The notes under the pieces were generated by a model that saw only the letters and a list, made by a program, of their open reading frames with translations, searched no databases and was not told the DNA's origin. This document shows, one piece after another, positions 1-7,238 of a stretch of DNA of 38,567 bases; the stretch's first letter is position 1; the number at the start of each line of letters is the position of its first letter. Source of the DNA: an uncultured Lachnospiraceae bacterium (GTDB lineage Bacteria; Bacillota; Clostridia; Lachnospirales; Lachnospiraceae); assembly GCA_910579085.1 (NCBI GenBank), contig CAJTRU010000025.1, positions 10,921 to 49,487 on the forward strand. The letters are read 5' to 3'. The translations under genes were made by a program, and so were the position numbers.

Positions 1-293
1 ATGGAAATAGTTTATATATAGAAATAAATTTATAATAGAAATAGTTTATAACATTAATATTTTATAATACATATAGTAAGTGTATATATAAAAATCCGGG
101 TTAAATAAACAGTGCAAAGAAAATATATAAAGAAAGTATGGCAAAGAAAATATATAAAAAATATATTAAGGAAATGTGTTAAGCGTTTATGGTTATTATG
201 CAGGTTTATATTAATGTATGTTGTATAGTATAGCCTATACTATATTGTAATTATAATAATATTAAAATTATATTTTGAAAGAAGATAACAGGT
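1..293. other. AT-rich region upstream of rlmD with short repeats
   Basis: No gene is visible. The stretch is very AT-rich. It contains two direct repeats: a 13-mer GAAATAGTTTATA at 4-16 and 38-50, and an 18-mer beginning GCAAAGAAAATATATA at 114-131 and 141-158 (27-bp period). A 9-bp inverted repeat lies at 224-244 and is listed separately. A weak promoter (TTGTAA at 245-250, 17 bp, TTATAT at 268-273) could serve the following gene, but in such AT-rich DNA this is not strong evidence. Confidence 0.5.
224..244. promoter_or_regulatory. Inverted repeat upstream of rlmD, possible operator
   Basis: TATAGTATA, three bases, TATACTATA: a perfect 9-bp inverted repeat 50 bp before the rlmD start, next to the weak -35-like element at 245-250. 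Its size and symmetry fit a repressor site, but an AT-rich repeat of this kind can occur by chance. Confidence 0.3.
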
Positions 294-1955
294 ATGCCAG
301 ATAATAAAGAACAAAACGGTATAGAAAACGAAAAAGCAGTATCTGCAAGGAAAGATAAAAGTGCAGGCAAGAGTATGGATGTTCTTCCTGTCTGCAAAAA
401 AAATGATGAACTTATACTGGATATAGAAGATTTAGGGGCAGAGGGGGAAGGAATAGGTAAAATACAAGGTTATACTTTATTTGTAAAAGATGCACTTGTA
501 GGCGATAAGGTACGTGTTAAAATAATGAAGACTAAAAAAAGTTATGCATATGCAAGACTTTTGGAAATAATAGAACCATCAGAATGGCGTACAGAACCAG
601 CCTGTCCTGTAGCAAGACAGTGTGGAGGCTGCCAGCTGCAGCATTGTACATATGAAAAACAGCTTGAATGGAAGAGAAAGAAAATTAATGACTGTTTAAA
701 GAGAATTGGTGGCTTTGAAAATATAGAAGCAGAGCCTGTAATTGGCATGGAAGAACCATATTATTATAGGAATAAAGCACAGTTTCCAATAGGATATAGT
801 AAAGATGGCAGTATTATAACTGGATTTTATGCAGGAAGGACACATAGTATAATACCATTTAAGCATTGTATGTTACAGCATCCATGTAATAGCAGTATAC
901 TTGGTATTATAACGAGGTTTATGGATGAAAATAATATTTATGCATATAATGAAGCCACGCATAAGGGGATAGTACGCCATATTATTACAAGGACAGCACA
1001 GGCAACAGGTGAAGTTATGGTCTGTCTGGTAATTAATGCAGACAAGCTTCCTGCATCAGATAAACTTGTGCAGATGCTGTCAGGGTGTGATATTGCGGAA
1101 TATAAAGAAGTTAAGGAAACCAAAGATATTGAGGAAGCAACAAAGGATAATGAAATAAAAGATAGTAAAAAAATTAAAGATGCAAAAGAGATTAAAAAAA
1201 CCAGAGAGAATAAAAATGCTAAAGAGCTTACAGGCTTTGGTGGAATTTATGGTAAAGGGCTTATTAATGATGAAAAGCCATTTATAAAAAGTATATGTAT
1301 AAATATAAACAAAGAAAAGACTAATGTTATATTAGGTGCAAAAACAGAAGTGATATATGGTACACCTTATATAACAGATTATATAGGTGATATACAATAT
1401 CATATTTCGCCAGTCTCATTTTACCAGGTCAACCATAGCCAGACAGAAAAATTGTATAATAAAGTTATTAAATTTGCAGACTTAAAGGGTAATGAGGTTG
1501 TGTGGGATTTATATTGCGGAATAGGCACAATCTCACTTTTTCTTGCACAAAAAGCAGCAAAAGTGTGTGGTGTTGAAGTTGTGCCACAAGCAATAGAGGA
1601 TGCAAAAGTAAATGCCCTTCTTAATAATATAGATAATGTAGAATTTTTTATTGGTGCTGCTGAAGATGTAGTGCCATTGCAGTATGAAAAAAGTGGAGGC
1701 AGGCTAAAAGCGGATGTAGTTACACTTGACCCTCCAAGAAAAGGATGTGATGAAAAACTATTGCAGACAGTAGCAGACATGCAGCCAGCAAGAATTATAT
1801 ATGTAAGCTGTGACCCTGCGACCCTTGCAAGGGATTTAAAATACTTGTGCACAAAAGGATATAAGGTAGAAAAAGTGCAGCCAGTGGATATGTTTTGTCA
1901 GAGTTATCACATAGAGACGGTTGTAATGCTTTCCCACAAAAAACCAACAGTATAA
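294..1955 (+). CDS. rlmD: 23S rRNA (uracil-5-)-methyltransferase, RlmD/RumA family
   Basis: Predicted SAM-dependent C5-methyltransferase acting on a uridine of 23S rRNA in the cytoplasm. In order it shows a TRAM RNA-binding domain (about residues 36-95), iron-sulfur cluster cysteines in CPVARQCGGCQLQH (C104, C110, C113, probably C192), a SAM-binding motif WDLYCGIGTISLF (404-416), the DPPRKG motif (479-484) and the catalytic cysteine in YVSCDPATLARD (C506). At 553 residues it is about 100 longer than usual. The excess is a charged N-terminal extension and a Lys/Glu/Asp-rich insert at about 268-312 between the RNA-binding and catalytic parts. A purine-rich GAAAGAAG at 277-284 could act as ribosome site. 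The last 13 codons belong to a module repeated at 4161-4324. Firmicutes have related paralogues (RlmCD), so the exact target uridine is not certain. Confidence 0.9.
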   Translation: MPDNKEQNGIENEKAVSARKDKSAGKSMDVLPVCKKNDELILDIEDLGAEGEGIGKIQGYTLFVKDALVGDKVRVKIMKTKKSYAYARLLEIIEPSEWRTEPACPVARQCGGCQLQHCTYEKQLEWKRKKINDCLKRIGGFENIEAEPVIGMEEPYYYRNKAQFPIGYSKDGSIITGFYAGRTHSIIPFKHCMLQHPCNSSILGIITRFMDENNIYAYNEATHKGIVRHIITRTAQATGEVMVCLVINADKLPASDKLVQMLSGCDIAEYKEVKETKDIEEATKDNEIKDSKKIKDAKEIKKTRENKNAKELTGFGGIYGKGLINDEKPFIKSICININKEKTNVILGAKTEVIYGTPYITDYIGDIQYHISPVSFYQVNHSQTEKLYNKVIKFADLKGNEVVWDLYCGIGTISLFLAQKAAKVCGVEVVPQAIEDAKVNALLNNIDNVEFFIGAAEDVVPLQYEKSGGRLKADVVTLDPPRKGCDEKLLQTVADMQPARIIYVSCDPATLARDLKYLCTKGYKVEKVQPVDMFCQSYHIETVVMLSHKKPTV

Positions 1956-2077
1956 TCAACGTATAAGCCGGATTTGGCGGGAATGAGAGCAAAGTGCTGC
2001 TTGATAATATTACCAAGAGAGCCGCAGCATACAAGACGAAAGAGCGGGTTACAAACAAGATGATTAATGAGTACATA
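1914..2077 (+). repeat. RlmD-tail direct repeat, copy A
   Basis: A 164-bp stretch covering the last 14 codons of rlmD and sequence after its stop. It aligns without gaps to 4161-4324, with about 14 mismatches counted by eye (about 91% identity). The two copies flank a 2.1-kb patch of accessory and broken genes. In related bacteria the corresponding sequence is a C-terminal extension found after RlmD-type proteins (from memory of the family). Confidence 0.85.
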
Positions 2078-2257
2078 GAAGTGAAATATGGCTTTAAAGT
2101 ACATACCACATATATCGCAGATGTAAAAAGAGATTTAGGATTGCCGATATACGATGCTCCTAATGCGGTAGAGGAATTTAAAAAGCCGAGGAAACATCCA
2201 CCCAAAGAGAAGGTAGAAGCGATAACGGATGCACTTAAATATTTTGAGATAATTTAA
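1994..2257 (+). pseudogene. Detached C-terminal domain of RlmD-type protein
   Basis: An 87-residue frame opening at a GTG without a good ribosome site. It contains motifs such as YIEVKYGFKVHTTYIADVKR and a C-terminus with KPRKHPPKEKVEAI. I recognise this as the tail domain that in other Clostridia follows an RlmD-type HIETVV sequence in one protein. Here it lies in a different frame from rlmD, 38 bp after its stop, so it looks severed by mutation rather than an independent gene. Residues 1-29 are encoded in copy A of the 164-bp repeat. It ends in TAATG, the last A being the first base of the next frame. It could still be translated as a small protein; its function is unknown. Confidence 0.55.
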
Positions 2258-2506
2258 TGGATGAAAGGATTTATCAGATTGCAGAGCGGATAGTTGAAAT
2301 ACATCAAAAAACCTATAAGGTTTATTTGTTGTTGGTTGAAGATGTGTGTAGTAACTGTGTCAGAGGCTGAATTATCGCAATTGCTTGGTTATCTACTGGA
2401 TTTTGCATGTGATGAAAAAATATTGGGACTGTATAAAGAGGTGTGCAGAAAATATTTATATCTATATCTGAGGTGCATCAAATTTTATATTGAAGTGTAT
2501 CGGTAG
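2257..2506 (+). pseudogene. Small conserved-type protein, frameshifted
   Basis: The frame starting at the ATG of the TAATG overlap at 2257 encodes MDERIYQIAERIVEIHQKTY and more, then stops at 2368-2370 after 37 residues. A second frame continues with VSEAELSQLLGYLLDFACDE, CRKYLYLYL and CIKFYIEVYR to 2506. Together they give one helical protein of about 83 residues, so a single indel near 2350-2370 has probably broken it. The stop/start overlap suggests it was translationally coupled to the frame before it. Family function unknown. Confidence 0.55.
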
Positions 2507-2608
2507 ATGTGGGAAGACGAAAGCAAATGACTATTTGGCAGAATATATCTAAGAGAAGTAACAGTTACAATGCTTGAGAAAGTTTGTGATATTATTAAAG
2601 GAGGAGAA

Positions 2609-3463
2609 ATGGGAAAAATAATTAAAGATACAATTCATGCAAATGGGATAGATATTGGTATTTATACACAAGATTTTGAAAATGAATTTATTTCATTGAC
2701 GGATATTGCCCGGTATAAGAGTGATGACCCAACGGCGGTTATTCAAAACTGGATGAGAAATCGGGATGTGATAGAATTTCTGGGACTTTGGGAAAGGCTA
2801 CATAATTCAGATTTTAAACCCCTCGAATTCGAGGGGTTTAGAAAACAGGCAGGAGCAAACGCATTTACAATGTCACCAAAGAAGTGGATAGAAGCTACGA
2901 ATGCCATTGGCATTGTTTCAAAATCAGGACGTTATGGAGGAACATATGCCCATAGCGATATTGCTATGTCTTTCGCAACTTGGATTTCTCCTGAGTTTCA
3001 GCTATATATTATGAAAGATTATAGGCGTTTAAAGACAGACGAAAACAGTCGCTTATCTTTGAATTGGAATTTGAATAGAGAAATTTCTAAGTTGAATTAT
3101 AGGATACATACAGATGCGATTAAAGAGAATCTGATTCCACCAGAACTAACTCCTGCACAGGTATCTTATACATACGCTAATGAGGCAGATATGCTCAATG
3201 TCGTTTTGTTTGGGAAAACAGCTAAGCAATGGAAAGATGAAAATCCAACAGCTAAAGGAAATATGCGGGATGCAGCAACGCTGAATCAGTTATTGGTACT
3301 TGCGAATTTGGAAAGCTATAATGCAGTTTTGATTAACCAGGGGAAAAATCAAAAAGAACGAATGGAATTACTTCGTCAGTTAGCAGTGCAGCAATTGCAG
3401 ACGTTAGAGACTGTAAGTTTAAATAATTTGCCGAAATTAGAAGTTGACCAAGAGAAGAATTAG
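2609..3463 (+). CDS. KilA-N domain protein
   Basis: A 284-residue protein of the KilA-N family, found in phages, prophages and genomic islands; the domain is thought to bind DNA, and the cellular role is not established. Recognisable parts are EFISLTDIARYKSDDP near the N-terminus, NRDVIEFLGLWE, the TMSPKKWIEATNAIGI and SGRYGGTYAHSDIAMSFATW segments of the KilA-N core, and a C-terminal helical region with LNWNLNREISKLNYRIH and NPTAKGNMRD. The ATG at 2609 is preceded by AAAGGAGGAG at good spacing and is preferred over a possible start at 2570. This is the only intact gene between the two tail-module repeats. A 24-bp perfect palindrome lies in the coding region (2816-2839). Confidence 0.85.
   Translation: MGKIIKDTIHANGIDIGIYTQDFENEFISLTDIARYKSDDPTAVIQNWMRNRDVIEFLGLWERLHNSDFKPLEFEGFRKQAGANAFTMSPKKWIEATNAIGIVSKSGRYGGTYAHSDIAMSFATWISPEFQLYIMKDYRRLKTDENSRLSLNWNLNREISKLNYRIHTDAIKENLIPPELTPAQVSYTYANEADMLNVVLFGKTAKQWKDENPTAKGNMRDAATLNQLLVLANLESYNAVLINQGKNQKERMELLRQLAVQQLQTLETVSLNNLPKLEVDQEKN
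2816..2839. repeat. 24-bp perfect palindrome inside the KilA-N gene
   Basis: AAACCCCTCG, AATT, CGAGGGGTTT: perfectly self-complementary, with an EcoRI-type GAATTC centre. It encodes KPLEFEGF, a segment I associate with this KilA-N family, so protein coding may explain most of it. It could still form a cruciform or act as a protein-binding site. Confidence 0.6.
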
Positions 3464-3522
3464 ATGGTATTAAAATGCTTTACAATAAACAGAAAAAGTA
3501 GAAGCGGTGAAAGGGAAATCTT

Positions 3523-4202
3523 ATGGGAAATGATGCTTTTGTACATATTGTAAAAAAGAGGTATTCAAAAAAATGATAGAAAATTTGTTGCAAATGATGG
3601 ATTATAAAAAATGTGGAGAGGTATTTTATTGTGGAAATGATGCAGAATATAAATATTTTTCAGGAATAAGAGTGTGGCAATGTGATGAAGACGAGAGTGA
3701 AGTAGTGTATTGGATACGAACCCAAGCATTTGCTAGTGGGTATGATATTAAAAAGCAAAATGATACTATCAGATATTTTAAAAAATATTGTCAAGCATAT
3801 TTTGAGAGTGATATTGGGAAAAATAGATATTTTGAAACAGGTAGATTAATTAAAGGAGCAGAAAGCGGATGTTATTTTGCTATACAGAATTTGGATAATC
3901 ATTTTTCACTATTAAGCCATTCATTGAGTAAATATCCTGATGATGTAGAAGCCGAAAAAAGTATAGTAGAATTTGGATTACCAACACCAAGTAGTTTTAA
4001 TGCAAATGTTTATTTATCATATTTATGTTCTTTGATAGAGGAGTTTTTTCGAGCGACATATATTGCTTGGCTTAAGTATTCTGATAAAAAAGAAAAGATA
4101 TTAAATGTGAAATTTTCACCATATGATATGGTGGATATTAGTGAAAGAACGAAAACGGTTGAGACAGTCGTAATGCTTTCCCACAAAAAACCAACGGTAT
4201 AA
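3523..4202 (+). pseudogene. Unknown protein, probably frameshifted, 3' end replaced by tail module
   Basis: A 17-codon frame (3523-3576, MGNDAFVHIVKKRYSKK, with an AAAGGGA ribosome site before it) ends in ATGA overlapping the start of a 209-residue frame at 3573. The join lies in a run of seven A, so the two frames may be one gene broken by a slip. The main frame contains DTIRYFKKY, FETGRLIKGAESGCYFAIQ, STPSSF-like PTPSSFNANVYL and SLIEEFFRATYIAWLKYSDK. The last segment recalls HEPN-type helical proteins, but only weakly. The final 13 residues, ETVVMLSHKKPTV, are identical to the end of the RlmD protein and are encoded by copy B of the 164-bp repeat. The natural C-terminus has therefore been lost and replaced at the repeat boundary. 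Function unknown. Confidence 0.6.
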
Positions 4203-4324
4203 TCAACGTATAAGCCAGATTTGGCGGGAGTGAGGGCAAAGTGCCGCTTGATAATATTGCTAAAAGAGCCGCAGCATACAAGCCGAAAGAGCGGGTTACA
4301 TATAAGATGATTAAGGAGTACATA
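4161..4324 (+). repeat. RlmD-tail direct repeat, copy B
   Basis: Second copy of the 164-bp module, same orientation as 1914-2077. The first 14 codons are in frame with the preceding gene and give it an RlmD-like C-terminus. Further on, another frame reads VPLDNIAKRAAAYKPKERVTY, which looks closer to the family form than copy A. The similarity stops abruptly after GTACATA, 62 bp before the response regulator start. Confidence 0.85.
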
Positions 4325-4386
4325 ATAATATTAGACTAGATGGCAGGAAACTGCTATGTGAAATTATTTTTTAAGAGGTTACATAT

Positions 4387-5100
4387 ATGTTTAAGATAGC
4401 AATTTGTGATGATGAAGAAATATTTATTCATACATTGAAAGAAAATTTAGATAGATATGCTACGGAAACGGGGATGGAATTTTGTTACCAGGCTTATTCT
4501 GACGGAAGTGAGCTGCTTGCAAAGTATCAGCCCGATTTTGACTTGATTTTTATGGATATTAAGATGGAAAAGCTGGACGGTTTAAAAACAGCAGAAGAAA
4601 TCAGGAAGCTGGACAGTAATGTTGGGCTTGTATTTTTAACCTCTTTAAAACAGTATGTTTGGAAAGGTTATGAATATAGTGCGGTCAATTATCTTTTAAA
4701 ACCTGTTAAATATAATGTGCTGAAAATGGAGTTAGACCGTTATTTTGCCCGTTATCAGGGAAAAGAGGAGCCATACCTTAGCTTTTCAAATGATAGAGGG
4801 AAATACAAGGTGTTGTATAAAAATTTGTCCTATGCAGAAACCAACAAGCGCAATGTTATGTTGCATTTTGACGGACAGGAACAGATTATTTATAAAACTA
4901 TGAAAGAAATATCTTCATTGCTTTTACAGCAGCCACAATTCGCATGTTGTCATAAAAGTTTTGTGGTCAATCTTTCATTTGTGAAAAGTCTTGAGGGACT
5001 GGAACTTATACTGGCCACAGGAAAGCGCATACCCATCAGCCAGCCGAAGCGAAAGGATTTTATGGTAAAACTGACTGATTACTGGGGGAATATGCTATGA
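4387..5100 (+). CDS. LytTR-family response regulator
   Basis: Cytoplasmic DNA-binding response regulator of the AgrA/LytR type, 237 residues. The receiver domain (1-120) has the acidic pair D8/D9, phosphoacceptor D57 in DLIFMDIKM, T85 in VFLTS and K105 in NYLLKPV. The C-terminal LytTR domain (about 130-232) includes YAETNKRNVMLHF and a FVVNLSFVKSLEGLELIL segment typical of the fold. AGAGGTTAC at 4374-4382 supplies a ribosome site. The stop overlaps the kinase start by ATGA, so the pair is translationally coupled. It most likely controls the ABC operon just downstream. Confidence 0.92.
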   Translation: MFKIAICDDEEIFIHTLKENLDRYATETGMEFCYQAYSDGSELLAKYQPDFDLIFMDIKMEKLDGLKTAEEIRKLDSNVGLVFLTSLKQYVWKGYEYSAVNYLLKPVKYNVLKMELDRYFARYQGKEEPYLSFSNDRGKYKVLYKNLSYAETNKRNVMLHFDGQEQIIYKTMKEISSLLLQQPQFACCHKSFVVNLSFVKSLEGLELILATGKRIPISQPKRKDFMVKLTDYWGNML

Positions 5101-6392
5101 TGTGGTTGTATCAAAGTTTAGATATTCTGTCAACGATTACAGAGTCGGCTAGTTTATTGGTTTTTGGTATCTGTTTTTGTAAGAAGTTCCGCTTTGCTTA
5201 TCCAGGATATAAATGGTGCATTTTAGGCATCTATTTTATTTGTGTTTATGCATTTACCTGGTGTTCAGAATTGGGAGCATACAAAATGCTTGTCTTTATC
5301 ATAATAGGGATTGTCATTTTGAAGATATTTTATAAAGACAGTATCTATCAATGTGTTGTTGCTTATGAAATACACTTTATTGTATCATCAGTAATACCTG
5401 AGAGTATTGGAACGTTGGTTTTCACATTGGTTTTAAATGAAGATTTGATTGTCAGGGTGGGCAGCAGGTATTTTTTACGCTGGGAAACATATTTTTTTGT
5501 GTTGGCAATCAGGGCTTTGTCTGTTTTTGTTATTTATAAAATATGCAGGAAAAACCAGTACCAGCTTATGTGGAAAGATGCATTTGTCCTCACCATTGTT
5601 TTTGCAATTGGATTCTTTATGTTTATGAAAAATACTTTTACGCATTTGAATCTGGGAACAGTGTCAGAAATCTCTTCTTGTATAATAGAAGTGGTTTTGC
5701 CATTGTTTTTTATGATATTTTTTTTGTATGTGAGAAATACCTTATATCTCCGAGAGCAGGAACAAAAGGATAAAATGCAGATTGCACAGCTTCAGAAGCA
5801 GTTTGATTATTATCAGGCGAAACAAAAAGACGAAGAAAGGGTACGTTCCGTTTACCATGATATGAAAAATCATCTTCTTATTTTACAACAACAAATCAAT
5901 TCTCCCGAAACAGCCAGGATGGTAGAGGAACTGCAAGCACAGGTGGCAATGTATGAGGATTATGTGCATACAGGCAATGGTATTCTTGACATCATTCTGA
6001 GAGAGAAATCGGGGCTTGCCAGAGAAAAACAGATTGCTTTATCCGTTACTGTTGGCTTTAATTGTGTGGATTTTATAGAGCCGCTTGACATCAGTACTAT
6101 TTTTGGCAATGCATTGGATAATGCTATTGAAGCAAGTGAAAGGCTTCCTGTGGAACAGAGGGTAATTCTTGTAAAAACAGGTAAAATACAAAATTTCCTT
6201 TCCATTGTCATACAAAATAACTGCACAGAAGAAAGTAAGCCAGCTAAAAAACGTACGACAAAGAACAGTGATTTTCTTCATGGCTTTGGCATTTCTAATA
6301 TGCAAAAAGCTGTCGGGAAATATGACGGCCAGCTTACAACAAAATGCGAAAAAGGAAAATTTGTTTTGAAAATATTGATTCCAATTTTATAA
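5097..6392 (+). CDS. GHKL-type sensor histidine kinase
   Basis: Membrane sensor kinase partner of the LytTR regulator, 431 residues. The N-terminal 215 residues form about six hydrophobic segments with no large extracellular domain, as in AgrC-like kinases that sense peptides or membrane stress. A coiled stretch (218-245) leads to the phosphoacceptor box SVYHDMKNH (H254), then the ATPase N-box IFGNALDNAIEAS (N338, D341, N342) and a glycine motif GFGISNM (396-401). The start overlaps the regulator stop (ATGA); a second ATG follows directly. A terminator ends the pair. Confidence 0.92.
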   Translation: MMWLYQSLDILSTITESASLLVFGICFCKKFRFAYPGYKWCILGIYFICVYAFTWCSELGAYKMLVFIIIGIVILKIFYKDSIYQCVVAYEIHFIVSSVIPESIGTLVFTLVLNEDLIVRVGSRYFLRWETYFFVLAIRALSVFVIYKICRKNQYQLMWKDAFVLTIVFAIGFFMFMKNTFTHLNLGTVSEISSCIIEVVLPLFFMIFFLYVRNTLYLREQEQKDKMQIAQLQKQFDYYQAKQKDEERVRSVYHDMKNHLLILQQQINSPETARMVEELQAQVAMYEDYVHTGNGILDIILREKSGLAREKQIALSVTVGFNCVDFIEPLDISTIFGNALDNAIEASERLPVEQRVILVKTGKIQNFLSIVIQNNCTEESKPAKKRTTKNSDFLHGFGISNMQKAVGKYDGQLTTKCEKGKFVLKILIPIL

Positions 6393-6407
6393 GTTTTATA
6401 AGCTCAA

Positions 6408-6447
6408 AAGTCTGTTGTCTGGTTTTGTGACAGCAGGCTTTTTCTTT
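6408..6447 (+). terminator. Rho-independent terminator after the two-component pair
   Basis: A 12-bp stem (6408-6419 with 6429-6440, including two G-U pairs in RNA) followed by CTTTTTCTTTTT. It separates the regulator/kinase transcript from the ABC operon. Confidence 0.75.
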
Positions 6448-6493
6448 TTCATGTTAGATTTTGCGTTCTGGATATTAGAAAATGCGGCATCTA

Positions 6494-6522
6494 TTGTTTC
6501 TTTTTTTCTATCAGGGTATGAT
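6494..6522 (+). promoter_or_regulatory. Promoter of the ABC transporter operon
   Basis: TTGTTT at 6494-6499, 17-bp spacer, TATGAT at 6517-6522, 39 bp before the ATPase start and after the terminator. This fits a sigma-A type promoter that the LytTR regulator could activate; I found no convincing pair of LytTR repeats. Confidence 0.5.
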
Positions 6523-6560
6523 GAGCATATCAAGTGAAGATAAAAATAGGAGGAATTGTT

Positions 6561-7226
6561 ATGTCAATATTAAATGTTGCTCATTTGAAAAAATACTATG
6601 GTAAGGACGAAAGTCTTGTAAAAGCGCTCGATGATGTTAATGTATCGGTAGAAGACGGACAGTTTGTTGCTATTATTGGAACTTCAGGAAGTGGTAAGTC
6701 TACTTTGCTGAATATGCTTGGCGGTTTAGATATACCTACATCAGGAAGTGTACAGGTGGAAGGTAAAAATCTGGAAAATTTAAGCGGGGAACAGCTAACG
6801 GTATTTCGCCGTAAAAGAATCGGTTTTATTTTTCAAAACTACAACCTGATTCCATACCTGACAACCTACGAAAATATTGTTCTGCCTGTCCGCCTGGATG
6901 GAAAAAAAGAGGATAAAGAATTTTTAAGAGAAATCGTGCATTTTCTTGAATTGGACGGAAAACTCCAAAGCTATCCAAGCCATCTTTCGGGTGGCCAGCA
7001 GCAGCGTGTAGCCATTGCGAGGGCTTTGCTGCCAAAGCCAGCAATCATCTTAGCTGACGAGCCGACAGGCAATCTCGACAGCCGCACCAGTGATAAGGTT
7101 ATTGCTTTTTTGAAGATGACAAGCAGGAAGTTTAACCAGACTATCGTAATGATTACCCATAATCCAGAAATTGCAGAAAAAGCAGATGTGAGAATACAAA
7201 TTGAAGATGGAAAAATTCAAGGTTAG
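6561..7226 (+). CDS. ABC transporter ATP-binding protein, MacB/BceA type
   Basis: Cytoplasmic ATPase of an ABC exporter or peptide-sensing transporter, 221 residues. Walker A GTSGSGKST (40-48), Q-loop Q92, signature LSGGQQQR (142-149), Walker B AIILADEP (161-168) and H-loop H200. The start at 6561 is supported by TAGGAGGAA at 6547-6555; an upstream in-frame ATG at 6534 has no ribosome site. The permease follows after 12 bp, and its ribosome site overlaps this stop codon. Together with the LytTR pair it resembles systems responding to antimicrobial peptides, although the substrate cannot be read from sequence. Confidence 0.92.
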   Translation: MSILNVAHLKKYYGKDESLVKALDDVNVSVEDGQFVAIIGTSGSGKSTLLNMLGGLDIPTSGSVQVEGKNLENLSGEQLTVFRRKRIGFIFQNYNLIPYLTTYENIVLPVRLDGKKEDKEFLREIVHFLELDGKLQSYPSHLSGGQQQRVAIARALLPKPAIILADEPTGNLDSRTSDKVIAFLKMTSRKFNQTIVMITHNPEIAEKADVRIQIEDGKIQG

Positions 7227-7238
7227 GAGGTGGACAGA

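Noticed and set aside
1..160. Short direct repeats as a CRISPR array or replication origin
   Set aside because: Only two copies of each repeat, with short unequal spacing, AT-rich throughout, no cas or replication genes nearby.
1421..1852. Long minus-strand open frame opposite rlmD
   Set aside because: It lies entirely opposite conserved catalytic motifs of RlmD, has no ribosome site and no recognisable protein pattern; other antisense frames over the coding genes were rejected for the same reason.
2816..2839. 24-bp palindrome as a phage-type operator
   Set aside because: It lies inside the KilA-N coding sequence and encodes a segment that I associate with the family itself; kept only as a repeat.
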